Assembly (NCBI GenBank): GCA_947365245.1
Contig: CANAWG010000003.1
Span: 1 to 64,000 of the forward strand
DNA: 64,000 bases
Direction of reading: 5' to 3'
DNA from: an uncultured Oscillibacter sp.
GTDB lineage: Bacteria > Bacillota > Clostridia > Oscillospirales > Oscillospiraceae
The position numbers were made by a program, and so were the translations under genes. The first letter of the stretch is position 1, and each line of letters starts with the position of its first letter. Positions 14,592 through 23,945 of the stretch are shown piece by piece. The notes below the pieces were generated by a model. The model was not told the DNA's origin, did no database searches, and was given only the letters and a program-made list of their open reading frames with translations.

Positions 14592-16823
14592 TCAGTCCGC
14601 CCGCTTGGCGTAGTAGTTCATGAGGCATCCGTCCAGGATGATCTCCCGCTCCTCCGGGGTGAGTCCTGCGACGTGGAGGGTGACGTTCTCCTGGCCGCCG
14701 TCCGCTTTCAGGACCCTGGCGGGAATGGTCTCCCGGCCCGCCGCGATGGCCTCCCGGATGTCCGGCACGAACACGCAGTCCCCGGCCTCGTAGGGGAAGT
14801 CCGTCCCCTCCTCCAGGGTAAAGGGCAGGATGCCCCAGTTGATGCAGTTGGAGCGGTAGCGCTTGGTGGCGAACCCATAGCAGATGTTGGCGAAGCCCCC
14901 CAGCACCTTTTGGCAGCTGGCGGCCTGCTCCCGGGCGGAGCCGTCGCCGGGGCGGTTGGCGAAGACGCAGGAGCCGAACTGGGTGTCCTCCGCCCTGGCG
15001 CCGCAGCGGTCCAGCAGGGTCTGGAGCCTCTCCGGGGTCTCCCCCGCCAGACGCTTGGCCTCCAGCGCCGCGGCGGCCTTGGCCCGGCCCACGTATTCCG
15101 GCTCCCGGCGGGAGAGGGTGAACTCCGCAAGGCGCAGGGGGTTGGAGCGGTAAGAGGAGGTCTCGCCGGAGGGAATCAGCTCGTCGGTGGTGGTCACCGG
15201 ATCCCGCAGCACCGCCGCCAGCTCCACCAGCAGGTTCTCCGCCAGGGGCCGCATCTTGGGCCAGTCGGTGATGTTGGGGCCCAGAATCAGCGCCTCCTCC
15301 GGATGGGGATGGCCGAAGCCGTTGTAAACCCGCTTTTCGTAGACGCTCTTGTCGAAGTGGTAGTCGCGGCGGACGGGCGCGTAGTCGATGTCCGTGGCGG
15401 GGGTGATCCTGCCGCCGTTCAAGGCCGTGGCGGCGATGGACCGGGCGTCCATCAGGCACACGGCGGCGAACTGGCCCTCCCCGGGCTTGGAGCCCTCCCG
15501 GTTGGGGAAGTTCCGGGTGGTGTGGCGGAGGCTCAGGCCGTTGTGGGCGGGCACGTCCCCGGCGCCAAAGCAGGGCCCGCAGAAGCTGGGCTTGAGGACG
15601 GCGCCGCTCTGGAGCAAATCCGCCGCGGCTCCGAGCTTCGTCAGCTCCAAACTGACGGGGACGCTGGTGGGGTACACGTCCAGGGTGAAGCAGCCGTTGC
15701 CGCAGCTGCCGCCGCGGAGGATGTCCGCCGCCTCGGTGATGTTGTCGAAGAGGCCGCCGGCGCACCCGGCGATGACCCCCTGGTCCGCCCAGACGCCGCC
15801 GTCATGGACTTTCTGGGTCAAATGAATGTCCGCCTTGGGCCAGCGCTTCCGGGCGTCGGCCTCCACCCAGGCCAGAATCTCCGGGGCGTTTTCCAGGAAC
15901 TCCCGGATGGTCCAGGCGTTGGAGGGGTGGAAGGGCAGGGCGATCATGGGCTCGATTTCGCCCAGGTCCAGCTCGATGTACTTGTCGTAGTACGCGAACT
16001 TGCCGGGATGGAGCTCTCTGTATTCCTCCCCCCGGCCGTGGGCCTCGTAGAAGCCCCGGGTCTCGCCGTCGGTTTCCCAGATGGAGGAGAGGCAGGTGGT
16101 CTCGGTGGTCATCACGTCCAGGCCGTTGCGAAAGTCAATGGGGAGCTTGGCGACGCCGGGGCCGGCGAACTCCAGGACGCAGTTGTTCAAAAAGCCGCTT
16201 TCAAAGGTGGCCTTCACCAGGGCGATGGCGGCGTCGTGGGGCCCCACGCCCCGCCGGGGCGCGCCGGTGAGATAGACCAGCACCACCTTGGGGCAGGGCA
16301 CGTCCCAGGTGTTTTTTAAGAGCTGCTTGCACAGCTCCGGCCCGCCCTCGCCCACGGCCATGGTGCCCAGGGCCCCGTAGCGGGTGTGGGAGTCGGAGCC
16401 CAGGATCATCTTCCCGCAGCCCGCCAGCTGCTCCCGGGCGTAGGAGTGGATGACGCTCTGGTTGGCGGGAACATAGATGCCGCCGTACTTCCGGGCGGCG
16501 GAGAGGCCGAAGACGTGGTCGTCCTCGTTGATGGTGCCTCCCACGGCGCACAGGGAGTTGTGGCAGTTGGTCAGGGCGTAGGGCACGGGAAACTCCTGCA
16601 TCCCGGAGGCCCGGGCCTGCTGGATAATGCCCACGTAAGTGATGTCGTGGCTGACCATGGCGTCGAAGCGGATCCGGAGCTTTTCGGGATCGGAGCTGAC
16701 GCTGTGGGCCTGGAGGATCTGCCAGGCCAGGGTCCGCCGCCGGCCCTCCTCAGGGGAGATGGGGGCGGTGGTATGGAGGGCGTCTCCGGAGAGAAAGACG
16801 CCGGTGTCGTGGAGAGTGAGCAT
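14592..16823 (-). CDS. acn: aconitate hydratase (aconitase family)
   Basis: The 743-residue protein isomerises citrate to isocitrate through a 4Fe-4S cluster. The substrate motif GSDSHTRYGALGTMAVGEGG lies near residues 142-161. Likely cluster cysteines are in VIAGCAGG near 350 and in SFCGPCFGAGD near 418, and the C-terminal swivel domain is present. It differs from AcnA and AcnB and resembles the hydratase subgroup common in Clostridia, but its place between citrate synthase and isocitrate dehydrogenase makes aconitase the natural role. AGGAGG lies 10 bases before the ATG. Confidence 0.92.
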   Translation of the reverse strand: MLTLHDTGVFLSGDALHTTAPISPEEGRRRTLAWQILQAHSVSSDPEKLRIRFDAMVSHDITYVGIIQQARASGMQEFPVPYALTNCHNSLCAVGGTINEDDHVFGLSAARKYGGIYVPANQSVIHSYAREQLAGCGKMILGSDSHTRYGALGTMAVGEGGPELCKQLLKNTWDVPCPKVVLVYLTGAPRRGVGPHDAAIALVKATFESGFLNNCVLEFAGPGVAKLPIDFRNGLDVMTTETTCLSSIWETDGETRGFYEAHGRGEEYRELHPGKFAYYDKYIELDLGEIEPMIALPFHPSNAWTIREFLENAPEILAWVEADARKRWPKADIHLTQKVHDGGVWADQGVIAGCAGGLFDNITEAADILRGGSCGNGCFTLDVYPTSVPVSLELTKLGAAADLLQSGAVLKPSFCGPCFGAGDVPAHNGLSLRHTTRNFPNREGSKPGEGQFAAVCLMDARSIAATALNGGRITPATDIDYAPVRRDYHFDKSVYEKRVYNGFGHPHPEEALILGPNITDWPKMRPLAENLLVELAAVLRDPVTTTDELIPSGETSSYRSNPLRLAEFTLSRREPEYVGRAKAAAALEAKRLAGETPERLQTLLDRCGARAEDTQFGSCVFANRPGDGSAREQAASCQKVLGGFANICYGFATKRYRSNCINWGILPFTLEEGTDFPYEAGDCVFVPDIREAIAAGRETIPARVLKADGGQENVTLHVAGLTPEEREIILDGCLMNYYAKRAD

Positions 16824-16841
16824 AGTTTCAATACCTCCTAA

Positions 16842-18248
16842 TCAGCAGCGCTCCGACAGGGGGACGTAAGGCGTCCGCCGGGAGACGGTCTTATAGGCGG
16901 GGCGGATGATGCGGGGGTCCTCGGCGCAGCACTCCTCGATGCGGTGGGCGCACCAGCCGGGCATCCGGGCGCTGGCGAAGATGGCGGTGTACAGGTCCGA
17001 GGGGATGCCCAGGAGCTTGTAGACGAAGCCGGAGTAGAGGTCCACGTTGGCGCAGATGGGCTTGTCGGACTGCCGCTCCTCCCGGAAGACCTCCGGCGCC
17101 AGCCGCTCCACGGACTCAATGAAGTCCAGCTCCTTGACCATGCCCTTCTTCTCCGCCAGGTGGCGGGAGAACTGCTTGAGGATCTCCGCCCGGGGGTCGG
17201 AGAGGGTGTAGACCGCGTGGCCCATGCCGTAGATGAGGCCCGTGCCGTCCCCCAGCTGGCGGCGGAGGACCCGCACCAGCTGGTCCTTGATCTGCCCGTC
17301 GTCGCTCCAGTCCCGGACGGCCCGCTTGAGGTACTGCATCATCTCCACCACCTTGATGTTGGCGCCGCCGTGGCGGAAGCCCTTCAGCGCCCCCACCGCC
17401 GCGGCGATGGAGGAGTAGAAGTCCGTGCCGGCGGAGGTCAGCACCCGGCAGGCAAACGTGGAGTTGTTGCCGCCGCCGTGCTCGGCGTGGAGGATCATGC
17501 AAAGGTCCAGGAGCTTGGCCTCGTCGTCGTCGAACTTCGTGTCCTCCCGCAGGGAGTAGAGGAAGTTCTGGGCCACGCTCAGGTCCGTCCGGGGCCGGTG
17601 GAGGTACAGGCTCTCCCCGTCGAAATAGTGGCGCTTGGCGGCGTAGGAGTGGGCCACGATGGTGGGCGTCCGGGCCACCATGCGGAAGGACTTGAAGAGC
17701 TCGTTTTCCAGCGTCATGTTCTCCGCCTCGCCGTCGTGGGAGTGGAGGGCCACGATGCAGCTTTGCAGCTTGTTCATAATGTTCTTGTTGGGAGAGCGGA
17801 GGATCATGTCCTCGCTGAAGTAGCCGGGCAGCTGGCTCCACTTGGCCATGAGGTACTGGAACTCCTTCAGCTGGGAGGGGGTGGGCAGCTGGCCGAAGAG
17901 CAGCAGATACACCGTCTCCTCAAAGCCGAAGCGGTCCTCGGCGATGCAGTGGTGGATGATGTCGTTGATGCTGATGCCCCGGTAGAAGAGCCTGCCCTGA
18001 CGGGGCACTTTCTTTCCGTCCGCCAGGTCGTAGCCGTCCACGTCGCCGATGGAGGTGACGCCGGCGACGACGCCGGTGCCGTTGGGATACCGCAGCCCCC
18101 GCATGACCCCCTCCACGGACTGGCTGGAGGGGAAGATGTCGTTTTCCCGGATGAAGTCCTCGGAGCCGCTGACAAAGGACAGCGAGGACTCGATCAGCTC
18201 CTGGTGCCGGAGCATCCGGTGCAGGTCCCGGTCGACTTTATAGGACAT
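16842..18248 (-). CDS. gltA: citrate synthase
   Basis: The 468-residue protein condenses oxaloacetate and acetyl-CoA. Catalytic regions are visible: HAEHGGGNNSTF near residue 262, GFRHGGANIKVVEM near 297 and GMGHAVYTLSDPRAEIL near 350. The N-terminal 50 residues are longer than in the E. coli enzyme, as in other Clostridia. It is the first gene of the gltA-acn-icd operon and has a clear promoter at 18318-18346. No other citrate-cycle gene is in the window, in keeping with a biosynthetic half cycle. Confidence 0.95.
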   Translation of the reverse strand: MSYKVDRDLHRMLRHQELIESSLSFVSGSEDFIRENDIFPSSQSVEGVMRGLRYPNGTGVVAGVTSIGDVDGYDLADGKKVPRQGRLFYRGISINDIIHHCIAEDRFGFEETVYLLLFGQLPTPSQLKEFQYLMAKWSQLPGYFSEDMILRSPNKNIMNKLQSCIVALHSHDGEAENMTLENELFKSFRMVARTPTIVAHSYAAKRHYFDGESLYLHRPRTDLSVAQNFLYSLREDTKFDDDEAKLLDLCMILHAEHGGGNNSTFACRVLTSAGTDFYSSIAAAVGALKGFRHGGANIKVVEMMQYLKRAVRDWSDDGQIKDQLVRVLRRQLGDGTGLIYGMGHAVYTLSDPRAEILKQFSRHLAEKKGMVKELDFIESVERLAPEVFREERQSDKPICANVDLYSGFVYKLLGIPSDLYTAIFASARMPGWCAHRIEECCAEDPRIIRPAYKTVSRRTPYVPLSERC

Positions 18249-18317
18249 AGCGCTTAACCACCTTTAATCCAAATTTTCCCGGGAGGCCCCGGTGCGGAGA
18301 TCATGAACTTTTTTTGT

Positions 18318-18346
18318 ATTATATCCGAAAAGGCGGCCCGTTTCAA
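18318..18346 (-). promoter_or_regulatory. promoter of the gltA-acn-icd operon
   Basis: On the minus strand TTGAAA and TATAAT are 17 bases apart, about 70 bases upstream of gltA. Confidence 0.8.
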
Positions 18347-18409
18347 TCGCAACCGCGTCCGCCGCGGCGGAGAGGGCGGAATTTTCTACACTTTCCACAA
18401 AGGAAGGAT

Positions 18410-18438
18410 TTGCATTTTCCGTTTCACTGTGGTATACT
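18410..18438 (+). promoter_or_regulatory. murA promoter
   Basis: TTGCAT and TATACT are 17 bases apart. It is about 310 bases upstream of murA, so the transcript has a long leader. Confidence 0.75.
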
Positions 18439-18444
18439 TATGGA

Positions 18445-18750
18445 CGCCGAAGCGGCTCGTCCGGCTGCGGGCGGGGATTCGTCCCCGGGCCCGGGGCGGC
18501 GCGTCCCCTGAAAGGGCGCGGCCTCTTCGCTTTTGAAGATGATTTGAACCGTTCTCATCTGTTGAGAGTTTTGATGGCGCTGACCCCGTTTCTGCCCTGC
18601 GGAAATGGCGCTCCGGCGTCTGAGCCGGAGATTTTTCCATCCGGCTCCCGCGGCCGCCGGTATGAAGCGGCACCGGGTGGGCAAACTGTTTCTGTGCAGT
18701 ACCGGAACGGCTTGACACCGCAAGAAACATCCTTGAAAAGAGGGTCATAT
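18445..18750 (+). promoter_or_regulatory. structured leader of murA
   Basis: The leader holds two structured parts. The first (about 18450-18536) can close CGAAG-GGC against GCC-CTTCG around a very GC-rich hairpin and ends in CTTTT. The second is a hairpin CTCCGGC/GCCGGAG at 18611-18630 followed by ATTTTT, which looks like an attenuator. I do not recognise a known riboswitch or small RNA here. No gene is evident. Confidence 0.45.
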
Positions 18751-18751
18751 T

Positions 18752-20044
18752 TTGACGAAGTATATTGTGCGGGGCGGGAAGCCCCTGTTTGGCGAGGTAG
18801 AGATCAGCGGCGCGAAAAACGCCGCCGTGGCCATTATCCCGGCCGCGCTGATGGTGGACGGCGTATGCCGTGTGGAGAATCTGCCCCAGATCTCCGATGT
18901 GACCATGAGCCTGAAGATTTTGGAGAATCTGGGCGCGCAGATCCGCACCATCAACCGCCACACGGTGGAGATTGACTCCACCCGCATCCGCTCCACCCGG
19001 ACGGACTATGAGCTGGCCCGGAAGATCCGGGCCTCCTACTACCTCATCGGCGCCCTGCTGGGCCGCTTCGGCCACGGCGAGGTGGCCATGCCAGGCGGCT
19101 GCAATTTCGGCGGCGTCCGCCCCATCGACCTCCACGTCAAGGGCTTTACCGCCCTGGGGGCCAAGGTGACGGTGGAGGGCGGCTTCATCCGCGCCGCCAC
19201 GGAGCGGCCCCGGCTCAGGGGGGCCAACGTCTACCTGGACGTGGTCTCCGTGGGCGCCACCATGAACATCATGATGGCCGCCGCCATGGCCGAGGGGAAC
19301 ACCGTCATTGAAAACGCCGCCCGGGAGCCCCACATTGTGGACCTGGCCAACTTCCTCAACTCCATGGGGGCCAATATCCGGGGCGCCGGTACGGACACCA
19401 TCAAGATCCGGGGCGTGGAGCGCCTCACCGGCGGCACCTACACCATCATCCCCGACCAGATCGAGGCGGGCACCTACATGGCCGCCGTGGCCGCCGCCGG
19501 CGGACAGATCCTCATCAAGAACATCATCCCCAAGCACATGGACTGCATCACCGCCAAGCTGGTGGAGATGGGCGTGGAGGTGGAGGAGAACGAGGACACC
19601 CTCCTGGTCCGCCGCGCCGGCCCCCTCCAGCGCACCAACGTCAAGACCCTGCCCTACCCGGGCTTTCCCACGGATATGCAGCCCCAGATCACCACGGTCC
19701 TCTCCCTGGCGGAGGGGACGTCGCTGGTGACGGAGGGCGTGTGGAGCAGCCGCTACCGCTACGTGGATGAGTTGCGGCGCATGGGCGCCAGGATCCAGGT
19801 GGACGACAAGACCGCCGTGGTGGAGGGCGTGGACCACCTCACCGGGGCCCCCATTCAGGCCAGCGACCTGCGGGCCGGCGCGGCGATGGTCATCGCGGCC
19901 CTGGCCGCCCGCGGCGAGAGCGAGATCAGCCAGGTGCAATACATTGAGCGGGGTTACGAGAATTTGGTGGAAAAGCTCCAGGCTGTGGGCGCGGATATCC
20001 GCTCTGTGGAGGAGCCGGACCGGGCGGAGCTGGACGTGGGATAA
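18752..20044 (+). CDS. murA: UDP-N-acetylglucosamine 1-carboxyvinyltransferase
   Basis: The 430-residue protein catalyses the first committed step of peptidoglycan synthesis, adding enolpyruvate from PEP to UDP-GlcNAc. The start motif VRGGKPLFGEVEISGAKNAA and the active-site loop PGGCNFGGVRPIDLH, with the fosfomycin-sensitive cysteine near residue 118, are present; two EPSP-synthase-type repeats fill the length. The start is TTG, with AGAGGG about 7 bases upstream. Many Firmicutes carry two murA copies; which one this is cannot be told from the window. Confidence 0.96.
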   Translation: MTKYIVRGGKPLFGEVEISGAKNAAVAIIPAALMVDGVCRVENLPQISDVTMSLKILENLGAQIRTINRHTVEIDSTRIRSTRTDYELARKIRASYYLIGALLGRFGHGEVAMPGGCNFGGVRPIDLHVKGFTALGAKVTVEGGFIRAATERPRLRGANVYLDVVSVGATMNIMMAAAMAEGNTVIENAAREPHIVDLANFLNSMGANIRGAGTDTIKIRGVERLTGGTYTIIPDQIEAGTYMAAVAAAGGQILIKNIIPKHMDCITAKLVEMGVEVEENEDTLLVRRAGPLQRTNVKTLPYPGFPTDMQPQITTVLSLAEGTSLVTEGVWSSRYRYVDELRRMGARIQVDDKTAVVEGVDHLTGAPIQASDLRAGAAMVIAALAARGESEISQVQYIERGYENLVEKLQAVGADIRSVEEPDRAELDVG

Positions 20045-20080
20045 CCTGGGCGTCAAGGGGGGACGGGTCCCATCTCCGGC

Positions 20081-20147
20081 CTAAGAGCCGCCCGCTCTGC
20101 GGGCGGTTGGCCTCCGAAACGCGCCTGCGGGCGCAGCCTTGAGAATC
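20081..20147. repeat. palindromic interspersed repeat, copy 1
   Basis: AAGAGCCGCCC(n)GCGGGCGG is followed by CTCCGAAACGCGCCTGCGGG and CGCAGCC. The same arrangement recurs at 36441-36496. The first part folds into a GCCGCCCGC/GCGGGCGGT hairpin. It lies between murA and the YycJ-like gene and resembles a REP-type element. Confidence 0.7.
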
Positions 20148-20149
20148 CC

Positions 20150-20308
20150 CCCTCACCGGTCTGCGGACTGGTGGACGCCGCCCAGGGCGGCTGGGTCAAG
20201 GTATTTTCACCACGTACACGCCGCGGCGAAAATGATTGGAATTTGTTCTTCCGCCTCTGGCGAAAGAATCGGGGAAACCTGGGTTTCCCCTGAACCCCTT
20301 TTCCTGCG
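20150..20308. repeat. intergenic repeat, copy 2 (diverged)
   Basis: This stretch shares ordered blocks with 886-1026: CCCTCACCGGTCTGCG, AGGGCGGCTGGGTCAA, CGGGGAAACCT and TTTCCCCT. With the preceding palindromic repeat it fills the 390-base gap after murA, in which I see no gene. Confidence 0.6.
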
Positions 20309-20436
20309 CCGCGGGCGCGGCACGGGAGAGTGAATAATTATACATTTTATATTGGTTTGCGTCCGCGATGGGAGGATGGCGGCTTTCGTCGGCGGCCTCT
20401 TGCGCGGGCGTAGTTTTTTTGAGTGAGGTATTTTCT

Positions 20437-21237
20437 TTGACCACTGTACACACCCTGGCCAGCGGGTCCTCCGGGAACGCGCTGGTGCTCTCCTGCGGGG
20501 ATGTCTGTCTGCTGGTGGACGCCGGGATCTCCTGCCGCCGGATCGGGGCGGGACTGCGGGAGCTGGGGCTGGAGCTGGCGGACCTGACCGCCGTTTTGAT
20601 CACCCACACCCACGCCGACCATGTCTGCGGCCTGGGGACGCTCCTGAAGCGCACCCGCGTCCCCGTCTATGCCGCCGCGGCGGCGGGGCGGGAGCTGGCG
20701 CTCCGCCTGCCGGAGGCCGCGGGGCGGCTGGAACCGCTGGAGCCCTGCCGTCCGCTTGCCCTGGGGGCGGTGGAGGTCACCGCCTTTCCCACCGCCCACG
20801 ACGCCCCCGGCGCCTGCGGCTTCCGGTTCGACACCCCCGACGGCGCCGTGGGACTGATGACGGACACCGGCTATGTGACGGAGGAGGCGGCGGACGTGCT
20901 GCCCGGCGTGGCCCTGGCGGTGCTGGAGGCCAACCACGATGTGGAGACCCTCCGCAGCGGGCCCTATCCCTACTACTTAAAGCGGCGTATCCTGGGAGAC
21001 GGAGGCCATCTCTCCAACGAGGACTGCGCCCGCTTCGCCGTGACGCTGGCGGAGCACGGGGCGGCGGAGATCGTCCTGGCCCACCTGAGCCGGGAGAACA
21101 ACACCCCCGCCATGGCGCGGTGCGCCGTGGAGACGGCCCTCTCTGCCGCGGGACTTCATCCGGCGCTGTCCGTAGCCCCCCGGGACGCCCTGGGGGAGGC
21201 CCATGTGGTACGGGAGGCCAGCCGATGCAGAGGGTGA
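20437..21237 (+). CDS. metallo-beta-lactamase fold hydrolase, YycJ/WalJ-like
   Basis: The 266-residue protein has the MBL metal motif THTHADH near residues 54-60 and further ligands in PTAHDAPG and MTDTGYV, with LEANHD near the centre. This pattern fits the YycJ/WalJ family, exonuclease-like proteins linked to cell wall and DNA repair control. The TTG at 20437 is preferred since GTGAGG lies upstream and the conserved TLASGSSGNA begins six residues later. rlmH overlaps its end, the same order as yycJ-rlmH in Firmicutes. Confidence 0.9.
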   Translation: MTTVHTLASGSSGNALVLSCGDVCLLVDAGISCRRIGAGLRELGLELADLTAVLITHTHADHVCGLGTLLKRTRVPVYAAAAAGRELALRLPEAAGRLEPLEPCRPLALGAVEVTAFPTAHDAPGACGFRFDTPDGAVGLMTDTGYVTEEAADVLPGVALAVLEANHDVETLRSGPYPYYLKRRILGDGGHLSNEDCARFAVTLAEHGAAEIVLAHLSRENNTPAMARCAVETALSAAGLHPALSVAPRDALGEAHVVREASRCRG

Positions 21238-21707
21238 CGCTGATCTCCGTGGGGAAGCTGAAAGAGAGGTTTTACGCCGAGGCGGCGGCGGAGTACGTCA
21301 AGCGCCTGGGCCGGTACTGCAGACTGACGGTGGTGGAGCTGCCGGAGGAGCGGCTGCCGGAGGCCCCCTCTCCCGCCCAGGTGGAGGCGGCGCTGGAGAA
21401 AGAGGCCGGCGCCATCCGGGATAAGCTGCCGCCCTCGGCCACGCTTGTCGCCCTGTGCGTGGAGGGCCGGACCAGGTCCAGCGAGGAGCTGGCCCGCCTG
21501 ATGGCAAACTGGGCCGGCCGGGGGGAGAACCAGCTGGTGTTTGTGATCGGCGGGTCCTTTGGGCTCCACGGGTCCATCAAGGCCCGGGCGGCGGAGAGGC
21601 TCTCCATGTCCCCCATGACGTTTCCCCACCACCTGGCCCGGGTGATGCTGCTGGAGCAGATCTACCGGGCGTATCAGATCAACGCCGGAACGCAGTACCA
21701 CAAGTAG
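21225..21707 (+). CDS. rlmH: 23S rRNA (pseudouridine1915-N3)-methyltransferase
   Basis: The 160-residue SPOUT methyltransferase modifies pseudouridine 1915 in helix 69 of 23S rRNA. Knot motifs VFVIGGSFGLHGSIKARA near residues 105-122 and the C-terminal LARVMLLEQIYRAYQI and YHK end are intact. The ATG at 21225 lies inside the end of the preceding gene (13-base overlap) with CGGGAGG upstream. Length matches the family. Confidence 0.97.
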   Translation: MQRVTLISVGKLKERFYAEAAAEYVKRLGRYCRLTVVELPEERLPEAPSPAQVEAALEKEAGAIRDKLPPSATLVALCVEGRTRSSEELARLMANWAGRGENQLVFVIGGSFGLHGSIKARAAERLSMSPMTFPHHLARVMLLEQIYRAYQINAGTQYHK

Positions 21708-21721
21708 TGAGAGGTGCATCT

Positions 21722-22096
21722 ATGAAAGACGATCATCCTGTAAATCCGGAGCTGTCCGGGGAGCAGAAGGCACGGTATGCCCGGACTTTCCGCCGCCGGG
21801 CCACGTTTACCGATATCTGCCTGGTGCTGGGGATTATCTGCGGCGCCTTTGCCCTGACAAACCGGGAGTCGCCCCTGGCGGGGGCCGCTCTCTTCGCCGT
21901 GCTTCCCCTGCTGGCGGGGACGCTGGCGGGCGTGTTTTTGACCTACGGGTGCTGCCCTTTCTGCGGGCGGCGGCCCCACAGGTGGGACTGGGCCTGGACA
22001 CCGCTGCTGTGGCGGTTCTTCCACTGCCCCAACTGCGATTTCACGCCCTACTGGGACCAAAAGCACGGCGGGGAGGCCCAATCCCCGAACACATAA
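21722..22096 (+). CDS. hypothetical membrane protein with zinc-ribbon-like cysteines
   Basis: The 124-residue protein has two hydrophobic segments (about 36-50 and 57-78) followed by a C-terminal part with CCPFC-type and CPNC pairs (about residues 78-104) that could bind zinc. Start ATG has AGAGGTG upstream, 14 bases after rlmH, so it is probably co-transcribed. I do not recognise a family. Confidence 0.75.
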   Translation: MKDDHPVNPELSGEQKARYARTFRRRATFTDICLVLGIICGAFALTNRESPLAGAALFAVLPLLAGTLAGVFLTYGCCPFCGRRPHRWDWAWTPLLWRFFHCPNCDFTPYWDQKHGGEAQSPNT

Positions 22097-22160
22097 ACCC
22101 CCGCTCGTTAGTTGACATAAATCTGCAAAAGGCACAAATTTAACTGTAGGAGGAAGCGCT

Positions 22161-23888
22161 ATGGATTTCATGAGAGAGTATGAGAAGTGGCTGGCCAGCC
22201 CCGCGCTGTCCCAGGCGGAGAAAGCCGAGCTGGAGGCCATCAGGAACGACCCCAAGGAGATCGAGAGCCGGTTCTACGGGCCGCTGGAGTTTGGCACCGC
22301 CGGACTGCGGGGCACCATGTATGTGGGATTGCACAACATGAACATCCATGTCATCCGCTGGGCCACCCAGGGCTTTGCCGACGTGATCTGCGCCGAGGGC
22401 GAGGAGGGCAAGCGCCGGGGCGTTGCCATCTGCATGGACTGCCGCAACCACTCCATGGAGTTCGCCCGGGCCGCAGCGGAGGTCTGCGCCGCCAACGGCA
22501 TTCACGTCCGTATCTTCGAGTCCCTGCGCCCCACCCCGGAGCTGAGCTTCGCCGTGCGGGAGTACCGCTGCCAGGCGGGCATCAACGTCACCGCCAGCCA
22601 CAATCCCAAGGAGTACAACGGCTACAAGGTCTATTGGCAGGACGGCGCCCAGCTGCCCCCCCATCACGCCGACGCCATCGCAAAGCGCCTGGGGGAGATC
22701 GACATCTTCGCGGACATCAAAACCATGCCCTATGACGACGCCGTGAAGGCGGGCCTCATTGAGGTCCTGGGGGCGGAGACCGACGAGAAGTTCCTGGAAA
22801 ACGTCATGGCCCAGGTCAACGACAAGGAGACCGTGGCCAAGGTGGCGGATACGTTCAAGCTGGTGTACACGCCTTTCCACGGCACCGGCTACAAGCTGAT
22901 TTCCGAGGCCTTGAAGCGCCTGGGCATCAAGCACCTGATCTGCGTCCCCGAGCAGATGGTCATCGACGGGGACTTCCCCACGGTGGTCTCCCCCAACCCG
23001 GAGAACCCCGAGGGCTTCGCCCTGGCGGTGGAGCTGGCGAAGAAAGAGGGGGCGGACTTCATCCTGGGCTCCGACCCGGACGCCGACCGGGTGGGCATCA
23101 TGGTCCGCACGAAAGACGGCAGCTTCAAGACCATCTCCGGCAACCAGACCGGCGTGCTGCTGCTGGATTACCTCATCGGCGCCATGAAGCGGGCCGGAAA
23201 GCTGCCGGAGAAGCCCGTGGCCCTCAAGACCATCGTCACCACCGAGATGGCCCGGAAGGTGGCGGAGGTCAACGGCCTGAAGTGCTTTGACACGTTCACC
23301 GGCTTCAAGTTCCTGGCGGAGAAGAAGGATAAGCTGGAGAGCAGCGGCGAGGGGAACGTCATCTTCTCCTACGAGGAGAGCTACGGCTACATGCTGGGCA
23401 GCTACGTCCGGGACAAGGACGCCGTCACCGCCGCCCTGCTGCTGACGGAGATGGCCGCCTGGTACGCCGCCCAGGGCAAGACGTTAGCGGACGCCCTGGA
23501 GGGCCTGTACGAGAAGTACGGCCATTACGCCGAGCATACATACAACCTGGTGATGCCCGGACTGGACGGCCTCAAGGACATGGCCAAATTGATGAAGAGC
23601 CTCCGGGAGAATCCCCCGGCGGAGATCTCCGGCGTGAAAGTCCTCCAGTTCAAGGACTACGCCGACGGCTCCGTCACCGACTGCGCCAGCGGCGCCAAGA
23701 GCCGCATGGAGCTCTCCGGGTCCAACGTGCTGCGCTTTGAGATGGCCGACGGCACCTCCGCCATCGTCCGGCCCTCCGGCACGGAGCCCAAGATCAAGGT
23801 CTACATCCTGGCTCAGGGCAAGGACGCCGCCGACGCCGCCGGGAACGTGGCCAAGTACGGCAAGTGGGTGGACTCTCTGAAAAAGTAA
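22161..23888 (+). CDS. pgcA: phosphoglucomutase / phosphomannomutase
   Basis: The 575-residue protein interconverts hexose 1- and 6-phosphates. It has the phosphoserine loop TASHNPKEYNG near residues 144-154, the metal loop DPDADRVG near 305 and the sugar-phosphate loop RPSGTEPKIKVY near 535, all intact, and the FGTAGLRGTM entry motif of the PgcA group. TAGGAGGAAG lies upstream of the ATG. A possible TTGACA lies at 22112. A terminator follows. Confidence 0.95.
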   Translation: MDFMREYEKWLASPALSQAEKAELEAIRNDPKEIESRFYGPLEFGTAGLRGTMYVGLHNMNIHVIRWATQGFADVICAEGEEGKRRGVAICMDCRNHSMEFARAAAEVCAANGIHVRIFESLRPTPELSFAVREYRCQAGINVTASHNPKEYNGYKVYWQDGAQLPPHHADAIAKRLGEIDIFADIKTMPYDDAVKAGLIEVLGAETDEKFLENVMAQVNDKETVAKVADTFKLVYTPFHGTGYKLISEALKRLGIKHLICVPEQMVIDGDFPTVVSPNPENPEGFALAVELAKKEGADFILGSDPDADRVGIMVRTKDGSFKTISGNQTGVLLLDYLIGAMKRAGKLPEKPVALKTIVTTEMARKVAEVNGLKCFDTFTGFKFLAEKKDKLESSGEGNVIFSYEESYGYMLGSYVRDKDAVTAALLLTEMAAWYAAQGKTLADALEGLYEKYGHYAEHTYNLVMPGLDGLKDMAKLMKSLRENPPAEISGVKVLQFKDYADGSVTDCASGAKSRMELSGSNVLRFEMADGTSAIVRPSGTEPKIKVYILAQGKDAADAAGNVAKYGKWVDSLKK

Positions 23889-23904
23889 ACTGCAGGCAGG
23901 CACG

Positions 23905-23934
23905 GGGCCGGACGCGAAAGCGTCCGGCCCTTTT
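23905..23934 (+). terminator. terminator after pgcA
   Basis: The stem GGGCCGGACGC/GCGTCCGGCCC with a GAAA loop is followed by TTTT. Confidence 0.92.
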
Positions 23935-23945
23935 CTCATAGAGTA

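Noticed and set aside
18544-18975. A plus-strand frame across the murA leader and start
   Set aside because: It is out of frame with murA, lacks a ribosome site and covers hairpins of the leader.
22112-22140. TTGACA upstream of pgcA as a promoter
   Set aside because: The -35 is perfect but no acceptable -10 lies 16-18 bases on; I note it only in the pgcA entry.
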